Positions 1 through 11,880 of a stretch of DNA of 64,000 nt are shown piece after piece. Positions within the stretch are counted from its first letter, which is position 1, and every line of letters begins with the position of its first letter. Source of the stretch: Pollenia angustigena (lineage: Eukaryota > Arthropoda > Insecta > Diptera > Polleniidae); contig OV884057.1 of the NCBI GenBank assembly GCA_930367215.1, positions 261,038,339 through 261,102,338 on the forward strand, given 5' to 3'. The notes beneath the pieces were generated by a model. That model ran no database searches, was not told the origin of the DNA, and was given only the letters and a program-made list of their open reading frames with translations. The translations under genes were made by a program, and so were the position numbers.

Positions 1-29
1 ATGGACATAAGAAAAGTTTTGAATTAAAA

Positions 30-338
30 ATGTTGCAACGTATGCAAAATAAAGCTTTAAAAGTGGTAGCTAATCTTCCCATCACACATTCAACTTTATC
101 ATTATACACAGACGTTTTTAAAACTGTATTACCTATTTATGGCACTTACAAAATGCAATTAATAATGTATGTTTTTAAGTGCTTAAACAGAGTTGGACAT
201 CATACCATATATTTTTCGAGTTATCAGCACTCACTAAGTACAAGGAATAATATGAACTTGGCAGTAGCATGGTGTAGGCTAGAAACTACGAAGCAACGTT
301 CACTTCAATTTAGTTCACTTAATACTCAAGTCAAATAA
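30..338 (+). pseudogene. LINE reverse transcriptase C-terminal tail (CR1/jockey group)
   Basis: A 102-codon open frame begins LQRMQNKALKVVANLP, which resembles the conserved LQ-x-x-QN-K-x-L segment just after the palm domain of CR1/jockey-type non-LTR retrotransposon reverse transcriptases. The following region, with a YVFKCLN motif and then hydrophobic and aromatic residues, fits the usual tail. No palm (YADD) or endonuclease region is present because the window begins here. Whether the element is truncated in the genome or only by the window edge cannot be told. The clade is uncertain and rests on a short motif. Confidence 0.5.
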
Positions 339-384
339 ATTGATATTGCAGAAAGCAAAACTAACAATGAAGAAGACGGAATAG

Positions 385-910
385 CTCGACAAATTCAAGT
401 TTTTTTTTTTTTTTTTATATAGATTCATCCTTTATTTACAATTTTAATAACTAACTAGGCATTTACAAATGAGATCTTATCTTTACAAATAGATATTACA
501 ACAAACAATACAAATTATCAAACGATATTAACATTGTTTTTATTAATTTGATATTTTTAAAGGCAAAATGGGGAAAAGACCTTTATATGGTATAAAAAAG
601 TTTCAAATACTTTTAGAAAAAGTATATGTTTATAGTAGAACTATTAATGATAATAGTCCTCCACAAACATATAATTTTCTATTTGATGATTTCCATTTAG
701 CTATTTGTTATTTCTTTACATTCTCTTATCAGTGGATAGGAAGAATTTTCAATTTTTTCAAAATATTTAGTATTAATTCTTGTTATAAAATCAATTATTT
801 TTTCATAACCAGTTTCCTCATGAATGAGGTAAGTTGGGTATCTCCAGTGTTTTTTATTTATCATTTTCAGGCATTTGTTTTGAATAATTTGCAATCTCGA
901 CAAATTCAAG
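385..910 (-). mobile_element. 5'-truncated jockey-like LINE insertion with poly(A) and 15-bp target duplication
   Basis: A direct repeat CTCGACAAATTCAAG lies at 385-399 and 896-910. Between them is a minus-strand LINE tail: a poly(T) run at 400-416, which is the poly(A) tail on the minus strand, a short 3' UTR, and coding sequence ending near 697. The coding part includes LQIIQNKCLKMINKKHWRYP, typical of the region after the jockey-clade RT palm. Coding sequence upstream of 895 comes from flanking DNA, so the element is truncated to about 496 bp. Poly(A), variable-length TSD and 5' truncation together are the signature of target-primed reverse transcription. The copy cannot mobilise itself. 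Confidence 0.8.
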
Positions 911-1197
911 TCTAAAACATTTGGCAAAGGTAATAAACTAAATTTCAAAAGGGATTGAATTTTTTATATATAATTGTTTAATGTAAAAAAAGCTTTTATT
1001 ATAGAAAATTTTCAAGTTTTTAGTGCATATTTTCGATTTTTTAATACTGTATACAGTTTTAGTATTGAGCAAAAGCTATGAAGTGGCAACCGCAAAGCTG
1101 TAGCGGAGTTAAATACACATAGTTTCCATTAGATTTCATTGAAGCGCTACAAAATTTTGCATTTGCTGTTTTCCAACGCTACTAGGGATGAAACGAT

Positions 1198-1320
1198 ACC
1201 TCTAAGGTATCGATACTTTTACTCGATGTGGTATCGCTCGTAAAGTATTGATACCTTCTTTGTATCGAAAAAAAAGAATCGATACTTACTTGTATCGGTA
1301 CTTGTATCGGTTTGTATCAT
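1198..1320. repeat. Cluster of TATCGATA-like motifs in hAT subterminal region
   Basis: About 120 bp inside the left inverted repeat carries many variants of GTATCGATAC in both orientations, for example GGTATCGATACTTTT near 1204, AATCGATACTTAC near 1277 and GTATCGGTACTTGTATCGG near 1296. The right end of the element (4230-4370) has a sparser matching set. Subterminal repeats normally bind the element's transposase. The core also matches the fly DRE (TATCGATA) bound by DREF, and the CGATA sites of BEAF-32. Functional binding is an inference. Confidence 0.55.
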
Positions 1321-1395
1321 AAAACAATAGAAAGCAGCATTTAAAAACGTCCGTATTAGTGTTTTAGTACTATACAATACAATAAGAACTACGAC

Positions 1396-2490
1396 TTGGG
1401 TTGCCAGATATCAAAAGTCAAATAACTGGACAATAGAAAAAAATCACCTGGATTTTAAAAAAATAACTGGACAATTTGAAAAAGTACTTAACTATAAGAA
1501 AATATACAATTTTTTTTTTCAGATTTTATTTTGCAATAAAAAAAAATTTATAAAGCAAAGAAACGTAACACTTTAAATTCAGTCTTATATCATATTACAA
1601 AATTATAATCAGGGCGAATTTGCAAAGTGGCAGCGAAAAGTCTGCTGACTTTGACAGTTCGAACCAATTTGTTTTGGTTTCATAATACAAATATTATTTA
1701 TAAATAGTTGACATTTCGAGACGTTTACATCAGCTGTTTCTGTGGTTTTTGTTTTGTTGTAGTATTGCTGCCACCGTTTATATAAATTCAACTTGGTATA
1801 TATTAAATTAAATCAGATAAAAGAGTACATAAACAGCCATGTTACGAATCGAGTGAAATTCAAATCAATAGAGATTTCCAGTTACATTTTTGTTTAAATT
1901 ACTGTGGTTTTTTGATTTTGAGGTAAGTTCTAATAAAGATAAGATGTACTCATAGTATGAAGTATATAAAACAAAATTATTTAATGAACTTTAAACACTG
2001 GATCGTTTTTAAAGTTTGTTCGATTTTGATTTCACTCGAATTCGAATTTTTTTTTTTTATTGTTATTTGAAGAATTTAATACCTCTATTACCATAGTTGT
2101 AAGCAAAAATGTTTGAAACATTTTGCAACTTACATCAAAATTTTGGATTATTAAAATTCTAGCCTTTATTAGGTCATATGAATGGATTCTTGAGAATAAA
2201 GATTATCAGAAATACCTCAAGTGCATGCACAAAAAGTATTGCTAGATGGCATGACTAACAAACGAGATCAATTTATATAAGTTTGTACGTTATTTTTAAC
2301 GCATTTTTGAAAAACTGGACCTCTATCATATTAATTTTAATGTTTGTCGACAAAATAGAAATTGTTTCCTTACAATTTTGTTCTAAACAATAATAAAAAT
2401 AAATAAAAAAGTTCTTTTTCAAAATTAAATAAAGTTTTTTAACTGGACAAATGGTTAATCCAATCCATTCCAGGTCGTCTGGCAGCCCTA
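1396..2490. mobile_element. Nested hAT-like MITE (1,095 bp)
   Basis: A perfect 8-bp duplication ACTACGAC (1388-1395 and 2491-2498) flanks inverted ends TTGGGTTGCCAGA and, reading inward from the right, TAGGGCTGCCAGA (11 of 13). This is a hAT-type insertion inside the 1183-4377 element. It has no coding capacity I can identify. It contains internal inverted pieces: a CGAATCGAGTGAAATTC-type motif at about 1846 is repeated inverted at about 2023, and a GAATTTGCAAAGTGGCAGC motif at 1616 has an imperfect inverted partner near 1768. It may therefore itself carry older foldback insertions. Confidence 0.75.
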
Positions 2491-3745
2491 ACTACGACCC
2501 ATAAGAAAATTTGTGTAAAACACAAAGTGTAAAGTTTGAGACCACTTTAATTTACCACCAAGTATCAATTTCCTTTCGAAAAATCTTTTTAATCTTAGGA
2601 AACAAAATTTTATACAACGCACAGTGGCGCCATTTGAGTTTTTTCGTTGCAAAAATCATATCTTTTGAACCGAATAAGGTAATTGAACAGTTTAAACAGC
2701 ATATGATAGATAACTGTTCAGCCTATGAAATGTGCATTTGAAAAGGGTGCTACGCTGTGTAGGGGCCTACTTATGGGTTATCAAAGTTAAAATTAGTAGA
2801 AAAATCAATTTTATGGTACCTAAAAAAAAATTATTTTTACATTTTTAGATTGTTTTTATTTTTTTTTTCTTTAGGGTTCTAAATTATTACCCAACAAATT
2901 AAAAAAAAAAATTTTTTTTTTTTAAATTTATTTTTTCAATTTTCTGTATTTTCGGTATATGGGTAATTCCATGTCACACATATATTCGCGTAACTCAAAA
3001 ATGGTTTAGTTTATTGAAATAACTAAAAAAACCGAAATTCGGCAATAAATAATAAAGTGGGGTTGGTCATACATTTGACCCATCTAGGAGCATCCTACGC
3101 GCTGTAGGGGCCAAATTAAAGAATTTTATTAAACCGCAATATTAGTATGGCAACCATGTCTTTTTAACCTTTTTTACCTCTAGAAGCCAAACGGGCACGT
3201 ACGGGCAGATAAAATTTTTGAATTATGTAAAGAAATAATCAAAGAACAGATTTTGCAAATATGGCAAATATAGAAAAATATAGATTTTTGTTATTTTCCG
3301 TCAAAGTTGAAAAATAGTGAAAAAACGGATAGTTTTTAAATAGTGATTTACCAGGAGAAACACAAAGCAAACAGTTCATTTTTTTTTTTATCATTACACA
3401 TTTAATAAATGCATCAATCAATACAAACAAAAAATAAGGCGATTCGTTACCTATTTTTCGTGATATTACACCTGAAATCGCAACAAATTTACTAAAAATT
3501 GTGTGTTTTTTTGAAAACCGAAAGTCGGTCAACTTTGAACGGCTATATCTTCTAAACTAAAAATGTGATATTATTAAGAGTGGCAGATTTGAAATCGTTG
3601 AAAAGTTTCCTATAACATGAGTTTATTCAAAACTTCGTCGGTGCTCATGAAAATTTTGATTTTTGCAACCTCGTTTGCTCTACGGGCGCTACTGTGCAAC
3701 GTTCAGGATAACAACCTTTTATTCCAGAAATGATAAATATATAAT

Positions 3746-4135
3746 AAAGGGTGATTAAACCATAATCCACGGTAATTGTGAGTCACCTTAACGTGAAGTT
3801 TTTTGCGCAACTTAAATTGACTTTTCTTTGTTTCAGTATTTAAGAACTTCTATCATTGAGAGGTACACAATTGAGCAGCTCGCTAAGATTGTTAAAGCCT
3901 TTTTCGAAAGTGGGCGTTTAATCAAAATGCATTTCGTGCACATCGTGAGTTTTTTGGTCAGCATAATCAGCAAACCGGGTCTGTTAGTTCTGCGGCTGGC
4001 AGTATTATCGGGCCGTACTTCTACGAAAATGAGGTCGGCCAAGCAATTACCGTGAATGGTGTTCGCTACCGCGACATGATAACGGACTTCCTATATCCAG
4101 AAATTGAGGAAATGGACCTAGACAATATGTGGTTA
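3746..4135 (+). pseudogene. Deleted mariner-like transposase relic
   Basis: The segment starts with AAAGGGTGATT after a TA, resembling the AGGGTGATT terminal repeat of a mariner-related family common in insects. At 3862-3921 one frame reads YTIEQLAKIVKAFFESGR, like the N-terminal helix-turn-helix of these transposases. At 4010-4129 a different frame includes TVNGVRYRDMITDFLYPEIE, followed by a DNMW motif as just before the second catalytic aspartate block. The DNA between these blocks is much too short for the full catalytic domain, so most of it is deleted. No 3' terminal repeat was found. The relic lies inside the hAT shell. Confidence 0.6.
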
Positions 4136-4385
4136 ATAGGTGTTTACTGGTCAAACGGTTTCTTAATACCGTTACTGGTGCTCCAGCTTTGGAAAATAAT
4201 CAAAAATTAAAGATTAATGTCAATACCAAAGTAAACCGATTACTTTTGACCGATACCGAGTATTTTTTACCGATACTACTTGGTAGTCGGTTGCTAAGTA
4301 TCGATTACAAAAATACTTGGTACTTATATAAAAGTATCGAATATGTTCTTGCATTTACTCGTATCGTTTCATCCCTAAACCCTAC

Positions 4386-6010
4386 TACTGAACTCCGCTT
4401 GTGTATTTTGTTGTCGGATAGCAAACAAAACCTCTTGCACTTTCGCATTAAACACTGAACTCCGCTTATGTAAAATTTTGAAGGAATTGGACTATAAAAA
4501 AAATTTCATTAAGGTTAAATAGCAAAATGTTGTACAAAAGAAAAAGAAATATCGGAAGTCTTTTCTTAAGAATTGCTATATCAAATCCAATTTTAATTTA
4601 GAAACAAAAGTCATTATACACCAGACCCTCTTTTTAACAAAACATCAAATAATTCACAGCTGTTTTGATAATTCATGCCAAATTGATAAAAAAATTTTAA
4701 AATTATTCATATCAAAAATAAATCTTAAGTCAGAGAGACGACGAAATTACTTTCTCTGTTATTAGCTTATTGACCAGCGATTTTTCTTTCTTGACTAAAC
4801 ATGTATTAACGAAATTTCAAACGAATAATTACAAAATTTAACATAAACGATTTACAAAATCTAAGCCAAGCATAACTCAACTGTGTTTTAGCTGGAAAAA
4901 GGAACTTTGATTTTCTCCAAATGCTTTTTAGTATACAAATGCCATTTGGTGTATTACTATTTAAAATTCTTTTACACATGAAAGCCACTTCACTGGCACT
5001 TAAAAAAGTGATCTTGAGAACAAGAAAAACTTTTCTACTTAAATACTTTTTTTCTCTTCTACATTTGGTTTCTGTTTGAGGCCTTAAATAATGTAACATT
5101 AAGTGGGTTTTTTTAATTCAATGTAAATTTTTTTTGCCCAATATGATTTTTTTTTTAAATCAGTTTTTGCATTTGCTTTTCTTGGTTTTGGGCTGCAAAA
5201 AGCTTTTTGGTTTCGTGTTTGGACTAGAAAAAAGTCACCACTTAATTTCTATGACATGGCAAACTCTATGTTTATGGGTGGTATGTTATTTTTTTTTTTT
5301 TGAGAATTTCCTTTTATATTAATTTTTAGAAAACAATGTTGGTGGCTTTTACGAAATATTTTTATATTTCAATTATTTTTTTCAATGTAAAGAAAAAAAC
5401 CACAATAAGAATATAAACTCATATATTTAAAATTTAAATCTTTAACTTTATTTGTTGACTTTTAGTTGAATTTTATTTAACTAAATTCAATAAGTATTTC
5501 TATTTTAATTTTATTTTAACAACTTCCTCAATAAAATAGTCCCTAAAACAAAAAGTGTCTGTTTAAATATTCAAATACCATTTTCCTCAAGTCTTAGGCA
5601 AATAGTTTGATTTATCTATAATTCAATGATTAAATATGCAGGCAATAAGAAACTGAGAAACAAAAAAAAAACTAAATGCGATAAAGACGAAGAATTTGAG
5701 ATAAAAGTTTAAAAAAGTCACTTGAAATTCAATTCATAATCACCTCTTTATACTCGGTTAAAAATTTTACTATAGTGAATATTTAATGGCAGCTGTCATT
5801 TTCCATTTTCAACAATTTTCCAAGTTTCCTCAGTTTTAAATACAAACACACACTTATACCTTTTTCACTTATACAAACGCAGATATAAATTTCATACAAA
5901 GTTTGAAGCAACAAAAGGATTAACTGAGATGAGAGCCAGTAGTGTTTGCATTTTTGAGTAGAAATCAGCGTTGCCAATTTAAATAATTTTAGATAGTAAC
6001 TTAACTAATA
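4386..6010. other. Intergenic, no gene recognised
   Basis: This AT-rich stretch has short open frames on both strands, none with a recognisable domain or coding signature. A GAACTCCGCTT motif occurs at 4388 and again at 4454, with an inverted AGCGGAGTT at about 1097 left of the hAT element. This hints at an older host repeat around the hAT insertion. Poly(T/A) runs are frequent. Confidence 0.5.
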
Positions 6011-6518
6011 CTATGTTCACACTTGGGTTCTTAAACGCGTTTAAGCAGCTCGAACGTGATTAAGCTCTAATCACTTCAAAATCGAGATGATTACCCATAC
6101 ATTGAAGTGATTTGTTAATCACTTCAAATCGACATGATTACAACTAAATCACTTCATAAACCACATAGAATCCACTGAACATACCTCAAATGTAGAATCG
6201 CCAACAACCGTGTACAACCGGCCAAGATTTCTGCTTAATGTTTTTATTTTTTTTTTTTTCTTAAATAATTCATAAATTTTCACAATTACATCATTAAAAT
6301 TATTAAAATAATCTTCTGATAACTTTATAAAAGCGTTTTTATCCATTTTTAATACTTTAAAGAAATTTAAATTTGTTTGTTGTTTTTTTGTGTGTTTGTG
6401 TGTGTGTTTTTTCTTAATCATCTGTCATCTTAATCATCTCAAATGTAATGTGAACGGCTTTGATTAGCTAAATCAACATTTTGCTTAAACGCGTTTAAAA
6501 ACCCAAATGTGAACATAG
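6011..6518. mobile_element. MITE with 37-bp terminal inverted repeats
   Basis: The left end CTATGTTCACACTTGGGTTC (continuing to 6047) and the inverted right end (6482-6518, ending GTGAACATAG) match at 35 of 37 positions. They include a palindromic AAACGCGTTT core. Just inside the left end, a motif like TAATCACTTCAAATCGAGATG recurs about three times (6059-6160), and TAATCATCT recurs near the right end. No transposase is encoded. The target duplication is unresolved, so the superfamily is not assigned. Confidence 0.75.
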
Positions 6519-9399
6519 CATAAAAGAAACTGATGAGAAACTCAACGATGTGCGTCCGTCCGGCTGGCAGGCTGGCTGGCTGACTGTTCATAAAAGCTTT
6601 GAGCGCCAATCACAAGTCGCAATTTTGAAGATTATTTGAAACAATATTGTACATAGATTATAATAATCACAAGGACAGCGCCTATTGAAAGTGGGTAGAA
6701 AAGGGCCGTGATTTCATTCCATACAAGCATCCCTACACAAGCATCTGATTGTATATTTGCGCCTCAGAAAGTTATTTGGACTAATTATAAGTTAAATATT
6801 GGTTTTTTAGAGATTTTTAATATAACTATTTTATTCAAAGCAAAGTTTAAAAATTAAATAATAATGGTCGAAGAATCTTAAGGCATTCGTAAAGGAATTT
6901 TAAATTTGTTCAATAAAATCCGATTCGAATCCCAAAATGTCGCTGATTTTTATAGAACGGGACTTACAATATTTCCCACAATATTTTGTTGAGTATTAAA
7001 AACATCTTTCTAAGACAATTGATTTTTTCGTGTTAAAGTCTTAAAATTTTTAAAGCTTAAATATTAAAAGCCGTAAAGGAACAAGTGAATCTCCTGAATT
7101 TTCAGTTTAATTATCATTTATACTTTATATTACCTGCAGCAGCAAATGTTAACTGTTTTGGGGAGAAAGTGTTGACACGAGTCTTCGTTTTCGATATTTG
7201 CCCTATTTCTTAACGGTCGCCCGTGTTTCGATATTGACGGTCCGTGCTCCGAGTCTTCTTCTAAAAACATTGATGAGATTTTACTAGGAAATAGGAAAAA
7301 TTCATATATACAGCATTTATAATAGCATTTATAATGAATACTAGAAAACATAAGTTGTTCGATGTGCCTGCATCCACTACTTTTGATTCAGTTCAGTTTA
7401 TTGAGATTTTAAAATTTTCTTGAACAATCTTTAAATCTTGTAAAACTTGTACATTTTCATTGTTTCACGTGGGCGATGCCGCAGTTGAAGCTAGAGACAG
7501 ATTACGTTGGAGAAATCAACATGTTGAAGCCCTATGCTCCATTGAGGAGTAAAGAAGGACAAAGAAAAAATATTATTAAAAAATTGTGTATAATATACGT
7601 CATTTTTCAATTTTATTTTGTTATGAAATAATAAAAATAGTGAATAATAAATATATTCACTATTTTTCTTTGAAATTATATTCAGAGTAACAACTAATTA
7701 AACACCATTCCTGCCTGCACTTACACAATTATTAATATAAAATTTCAAACATGCAATTACACGCTAATATTTTAATTGATCTTTTGACCCACTTTGTGGA
7801 AGTGGAAGATCACCAAATTTTGACCACATTTAGAATCAGTTATGTAGATTCTTATTATGCAATAAACAATTAATGGTGCACATGCGTATACACTATTGTT
7901 TTATTGCGGGGACGATTTGATGAAAGTGTTGAATGTAACAGCATCACCTTTTTTATTTTGATCTTTTTCAGCCTACCAAATTTGTGTAATATTCCTTTTG
8001 CTAATAGACATTGCAACTTAAAGATTCGTTATAACGTGTTTAGACCAGAATCGGCAGATGATTTCTTAAACATTTTAAAATTCACATGGTATAAATGACA
8101 ACGACACAAAATTGCAGTCGAAGTTGGTAAAATTAACATTTTAAAGTTAAACTTAAGATACAAAACAGATAAAATTGGCCAGTTTAGGAAAACTATTTGG
8201 TTTTCATAAATCCTTAAGCTAAACGGAATCTAAATCGACGAAACATCAGGAAATATATTGTAAAAATAAATCCCACAAAAATTAAAGGAAAAATATTCAC
8301 TTCATTTTATAAGCTCTCCAAAATTTCATTGCTGGCAACACTGGCAGGTATATTCATTCCATATCTTAAACATTGCAATTTAAAGTATTTTTTGGAATTT
8401 ATCTTAAATTGCACACAAAAAAAGGGAAGAACTTATCTTTCATGAATATTTAAAAGTTTTCCAGCACCCAAAAATTTTAAAATTCATCATTAAAAGTTAT
8501 TTTATCCGTCTGTCTGTTTAAGTGACTATGCGGATATTTTTTGAAATTTGTTCATATAGGATAAATCTATTTACATAAACTACACAGTTACATATATACA
8601 TTTATATATACATATACATACATATGTATTTACAGAAACTATGTATATTAAGCATTTGTGAGTATGTACTTTAAAGTTTAAACAGAGTTCTTGAGAGTGT
8701 GAGGATGCAAGAACAATTTTTAGCTTTTGATGACTGGAATTTGATGAGAAAGATTTTGCAGATACTGGCGTTGAAAGGCTTAAATGATGATGATAATGAA
8801 GACTGTGATAATATTTTTTGGTTGCACTCTTTTGTTTTGGTTAAGTTTATGTTGTATGGGATGAAAAAACATGTTCAACACCTTTTTATTTTCCTCCTTT
8901 TTTGTTTAAAAAAAAAGAGTTAAGGAAAATAATTGCATAGTATGTATATATGTAAGAGTAGTTTAAAGTGTATTAAGATACTTTTATAACCAGTTTACTA
9001 CTATTAAACCTACCTGTTGGAAACTTCTAGTTCAATATGTATATTAGCCTCTGCTCGCCTTTTGCAAATTTGCAAAAGACCCAATTCATAATTTTTTCAT
9101 CTTCCTCTTTTTTATTGCCTAATCGATTTCGGAATGTAAGAGACCATATAATTACATATTTTACGTTCCCTAAATCTCTATGTCTTGTAACAGTTATAAG
9201 ATTCGCAGCATTCTGGAATGCTGTCCATTGTTGAATATTTTGAAGCAAGGATTTCACATTTCTGTGCACTTCCCTTCAAAGTTAGCTTGAAGAATTGTCT
9301 GCAATATAAAGTATTTTGGGTTTTGCACTACATGCCCTAGATTTGAATTTTTTCGTTTTTGATGTGACTTATAAGTTCTCGGGTATTCGATACATGAAG
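6519..9399. other. Intergenic, scattered repeat fragments
   Basis: No intact gene is visible. At about 6547-6590 a GTCCGTCCGGCTGGCAGGCTGG-type tract resembles the microsatellite part of the dispersed TATACCC repeat seen elsewhere in the window. A short LINE-tail-like frame lies at 7487-7552. Around 8590-8660 there is a TATACATA-rich simple tract. Open frames near 8699-8923 and 9027-9269 have no recognisable domain and are probably chance. Confidence 0.5.
7487..7552 (+). pseudogene. Possible LINE C-terminal tail fragment
   Basis: One frame reads EARDRLRWRNQHVEALCSIE and then stops. The pattern DR-x-x-WR-x-x-x-EALC resembles the extreme C terminus of RTE-type and related LINE ORF2 proteins, and is close in style to the tails of the two RTE copies elsewhere in this window. 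There is no upstream RT sequence in frame. The match is very short and the call is weak. Confidence 0.3.
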
Positions 9400-9724
9400 T
9401 ACACAGAAAAAATGAAAAACCAACTTTAATTAACGTATTTATTAGAAATTTGTACTATTAATTAAATTCCGTACGGATTTTTGGCCAGCAAACAAATTGA
9501 TTATATCAATTAACACATTTTTAATCAATAGGTTTAATTGAAATTTGACCAACAGCAAAAAAAAGCTAAATAAAACGTTAACACAAATTAAAATATTTTT
9601 TTCAATCAACACAGTTAATTCAAACAATTAAAAAATTGTTTGAAAATTTTAAATATTTTAAAGTTTGTGTGTATGTTTTCATATTTGCAAATATACACAC
9701 AAACGTTTTAATTTTTATTTTCAA

Positions 9725-11127
9725 TTATTATTATTATTACATGTTCTTATTTACAATTCATAAAATTCGAACTAAGTCTAATCACAAATAAATATTTTTT
9801 ACAAAACTTCTCCATTCCGTTCTATTGCTAGCTATGTATCGCAACTGGTTAAATGATATTCTAGTTTCAGCTGCAACTACTCTCCTCCAGGTCGTTTTAG
9901 GTCTACCAACATCACGCCGCTCTTGTGGGTTCCATTCCAAGGCAGAATGTGTTATTTCATCAGCTCCTTTTCTGAGAGTGTGCCCCAGCCAACCATATTT
10001 ACGTTTCTGTATTTCGTTTTTAATTGGTAGTTGTCTGGTTTTATTAAGTAAATCCTCGTTTGACACAGTTTGCGGCCACCAAATTCTTAGGATATTGCGT
10101 AAACATCTATTGATGAACGTTTGCAACTTCCTGCTAAGTGTTTCGGTTAGGAACCAGGTTTCGCAACCGAACAGCAGTGTAGATTTAACACATGTCATAT
10201 AAGAATTTTCGTTGAATTAGTGATTGTGTTGGATCTCTATACCTTGCTTAACATTGCAAAACTGCCCTTGGCTTTTTTTAATCTGTCCGTCCCGCCATTT
10301 GAGCTAATTATGCTGCCAAGATATTCAAAACTGGTAACATCATTGATTTCTTGAGCTTTAACTGTGAATTTATCGGAATTTGTTGCGTTGACTCTCACTG
10401 CCTTCGTCTTTGATATGTTTGCCTTCAGACATTCTTTCATTGATTCAGTTGTAAGAGATGTAATAAGGGTTTGCATATCGGTCTGTTTGTTGCTTAACTG
10501 AACCACATCATCAGCGTATTCAAGATAACCTAATCTTTGGTACATTCTCCAATTTAAACCCACAGGCACTTCGTCTATAGCATCAAATACGATATCCATT
10601 ACGGTGATAAATAGTAGTGGTGATAACGCACATCCTTGTCTTACGCCGCTGATTGTTGAGAAAGTATCACTAAGGGAACCATCATGTAACAGCCTGCACG
10701 TTGAATTTTCGTAACTGCTTTTTAAGATGTTGATTATTTTATGGGGGATTCCTCTTGCGTCCAATGCCATCCATATGTACTCTCTTTTTAGGGCATCAAA
10801 GGCTTTCTCGTAGTCTATAAAAGCAAGGTACAGGGTCGAATTAAATTCTGCTGCCTGCTCAATCAAGATACGCAAAGTACTGATTTGGTCTTTGCACGAT
10901 CTTCCAGGGCGGAACCTGTGTGTGTGTTACGTATGCTAGCATAAAGTGTTTCTGCAATTCTTTCAAGGACAACTTTTGTAAATATTTTAAAAACCACAGG
11001 AAGTAAAGAAATTCCCCTCCAGTTATTGCATTTTTTCTTATCACCCTTTTTGGGAAGCTCGGCGATTATTGATTCTTTCCATTCTAGTGGAAAACTTTCA
11101 CTACTCCAAATTTGACTGAAGAGCGTA
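9725..11127 (-). pseudogene. RTE-type LINE reverse transcriptase, broken
   Basis: Reading right to left, the frame near 11127-10930 shows SFPLEWKESIIAELPKKGDK and NNWRGISLLPVVFKIFTKV, the RT finger motifs. After a frame change at about 10910-10930, in a CA microsatellite, the palm continues with AFIDYEKAFDALKREYIW, SGVRQGCALSPLLF and the catalytic YADD in YLEYADDVVQLSN. After another break near 10200-10237 the tail reads LLFGCETW, NRCLRNILRIWWPQTVSNED and NPQERRDVGRPKTTWRR, like endonuclease-RT proteins of the RTE clade. The 3' end is a (TAA)n tract (9725-9739), also typical of RTE. The N-terminal endonuclease is missing, so the copy is dead. It sits inside the CACAG element. Confidence 0.8.
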
Positions 11128-11644
11128 CACAGAAAAAATAACAAGATTTAGTATGTAATTAATAAAATTTTTTTTACCTTTTCTTAAATTTTTAACAATT
11201 TTCTTAAATAAACTGTTTGTAAATTGTCATATTAACAATTTTCTTTAGTTGAAAAAATAAAAACATTTTCTGTCAATAATTTTCAATATAAAATTAAAAA
11301 AATCAATTTTAATGTCGTAAAGAATGAATGCTGGGACTGTAATTGAAAACAAAGTCCATCTAAGGGGTAAGTGAAGCTATTATTTAAAACTTCTTACCGA
11401 AATTTTAACGAGGTTTAATTTATTCTAGTTTTCCAATTATATTTGATGAATGTGTCAAGAATCCGTTTTGAACCCGTGTTAAAACCTTCTTCTGCATCCC
11501 CTTCTAAGTCCGTTAATGTAAAAGATATGTATTTGTGATGATGTGATCTCATAGGAATCACTCGGGCCTATTAGTTTTCAATAATTGAAGGTAAATCATA
11601 ATAACGACAACATTTACCCAACCTTTTCAGTCCAGATCTTCAAT

Positions 11645-11880
11645 AAAAAACAAGTAAGAAAGTATAGCCTATGTACCAAATTTTATCAAATAATCTTCAA
11701 AACAGCCAGCCAGCAGGACAAACATCGTTAATTCGACTCAGAAAGTGATTCTAAATCAATCGATATACGTAAAGGTGGGCTTAGGACCATTATTTTAAGG
11801 TGTTACAAACATCAGCACAAACGCATCGTACCCTCTCCACTATTGTGGTGCTGGTATAAATATTTTATTGATAAAATCGA
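11645..11880 (-). repeat. Fragment of the dispersed TATACCC-type fly repeat
   Basis: On the minus strand this reads as a TATACC start, a short CACC-containing stem and GAGGGTA, then a CTGAGTCGAATTAACGATG segment, a GTCC/TGGCTGGC tract, and an end at ACTTACTTGTT. The layout matches the repeats at 28341 and 54655, with strong divergence. There is no coding content. Confidence 0.45.

Larger units (their letters stand above)
1183..4377. mobile_element. hAT-like DNA transposon shell, non-autonomous, with nested insertions
   Basis: The left end TAGGGATGAAACGATAC and right end GTATCGTTTCATCCCTA are perfect 17-bp inverted repeats. They are flanked by an 8-bp near-duplication: AACGCTAC at 1175-1182 and AACCCTAC at 4378-4385 (7 of 8). 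Eight-bp duplications and TAGGG ends are diagnostic of the hAT superfamily. No hAT transposase (BED finger or dimerisation domain) is recognisable inside. The interior holds a second hAT-like element (1396-2490) and a mariner-like relic (3746-4135). The stretch 2500-3745 has no gene I can identify; it contains two related CTGTAGGGGCC-like motifs near 2757 and 3100. Both termini are rich in TATCGATA-like motifs. Confidence 0.8.

Noticed and set aside
568..915. 115-codon plus-strand frame
   Set aside because: Antisense shadow of the minus-strand LINE tail at 400-895.
1097..4470. Inverted AGCGGAGTT / AACTCCGCTT pair around the hAT element as a further enclosing transposon
   Set aside because: The match is only about 10-12 bp with a second direct copy nearby; too short to define an element.
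9027..9269. Overlapping frames on both strands near 9.0-9.3 kb
   Set aside because: No motif or domain, and frames of this length are common in this AT-rich sequence.
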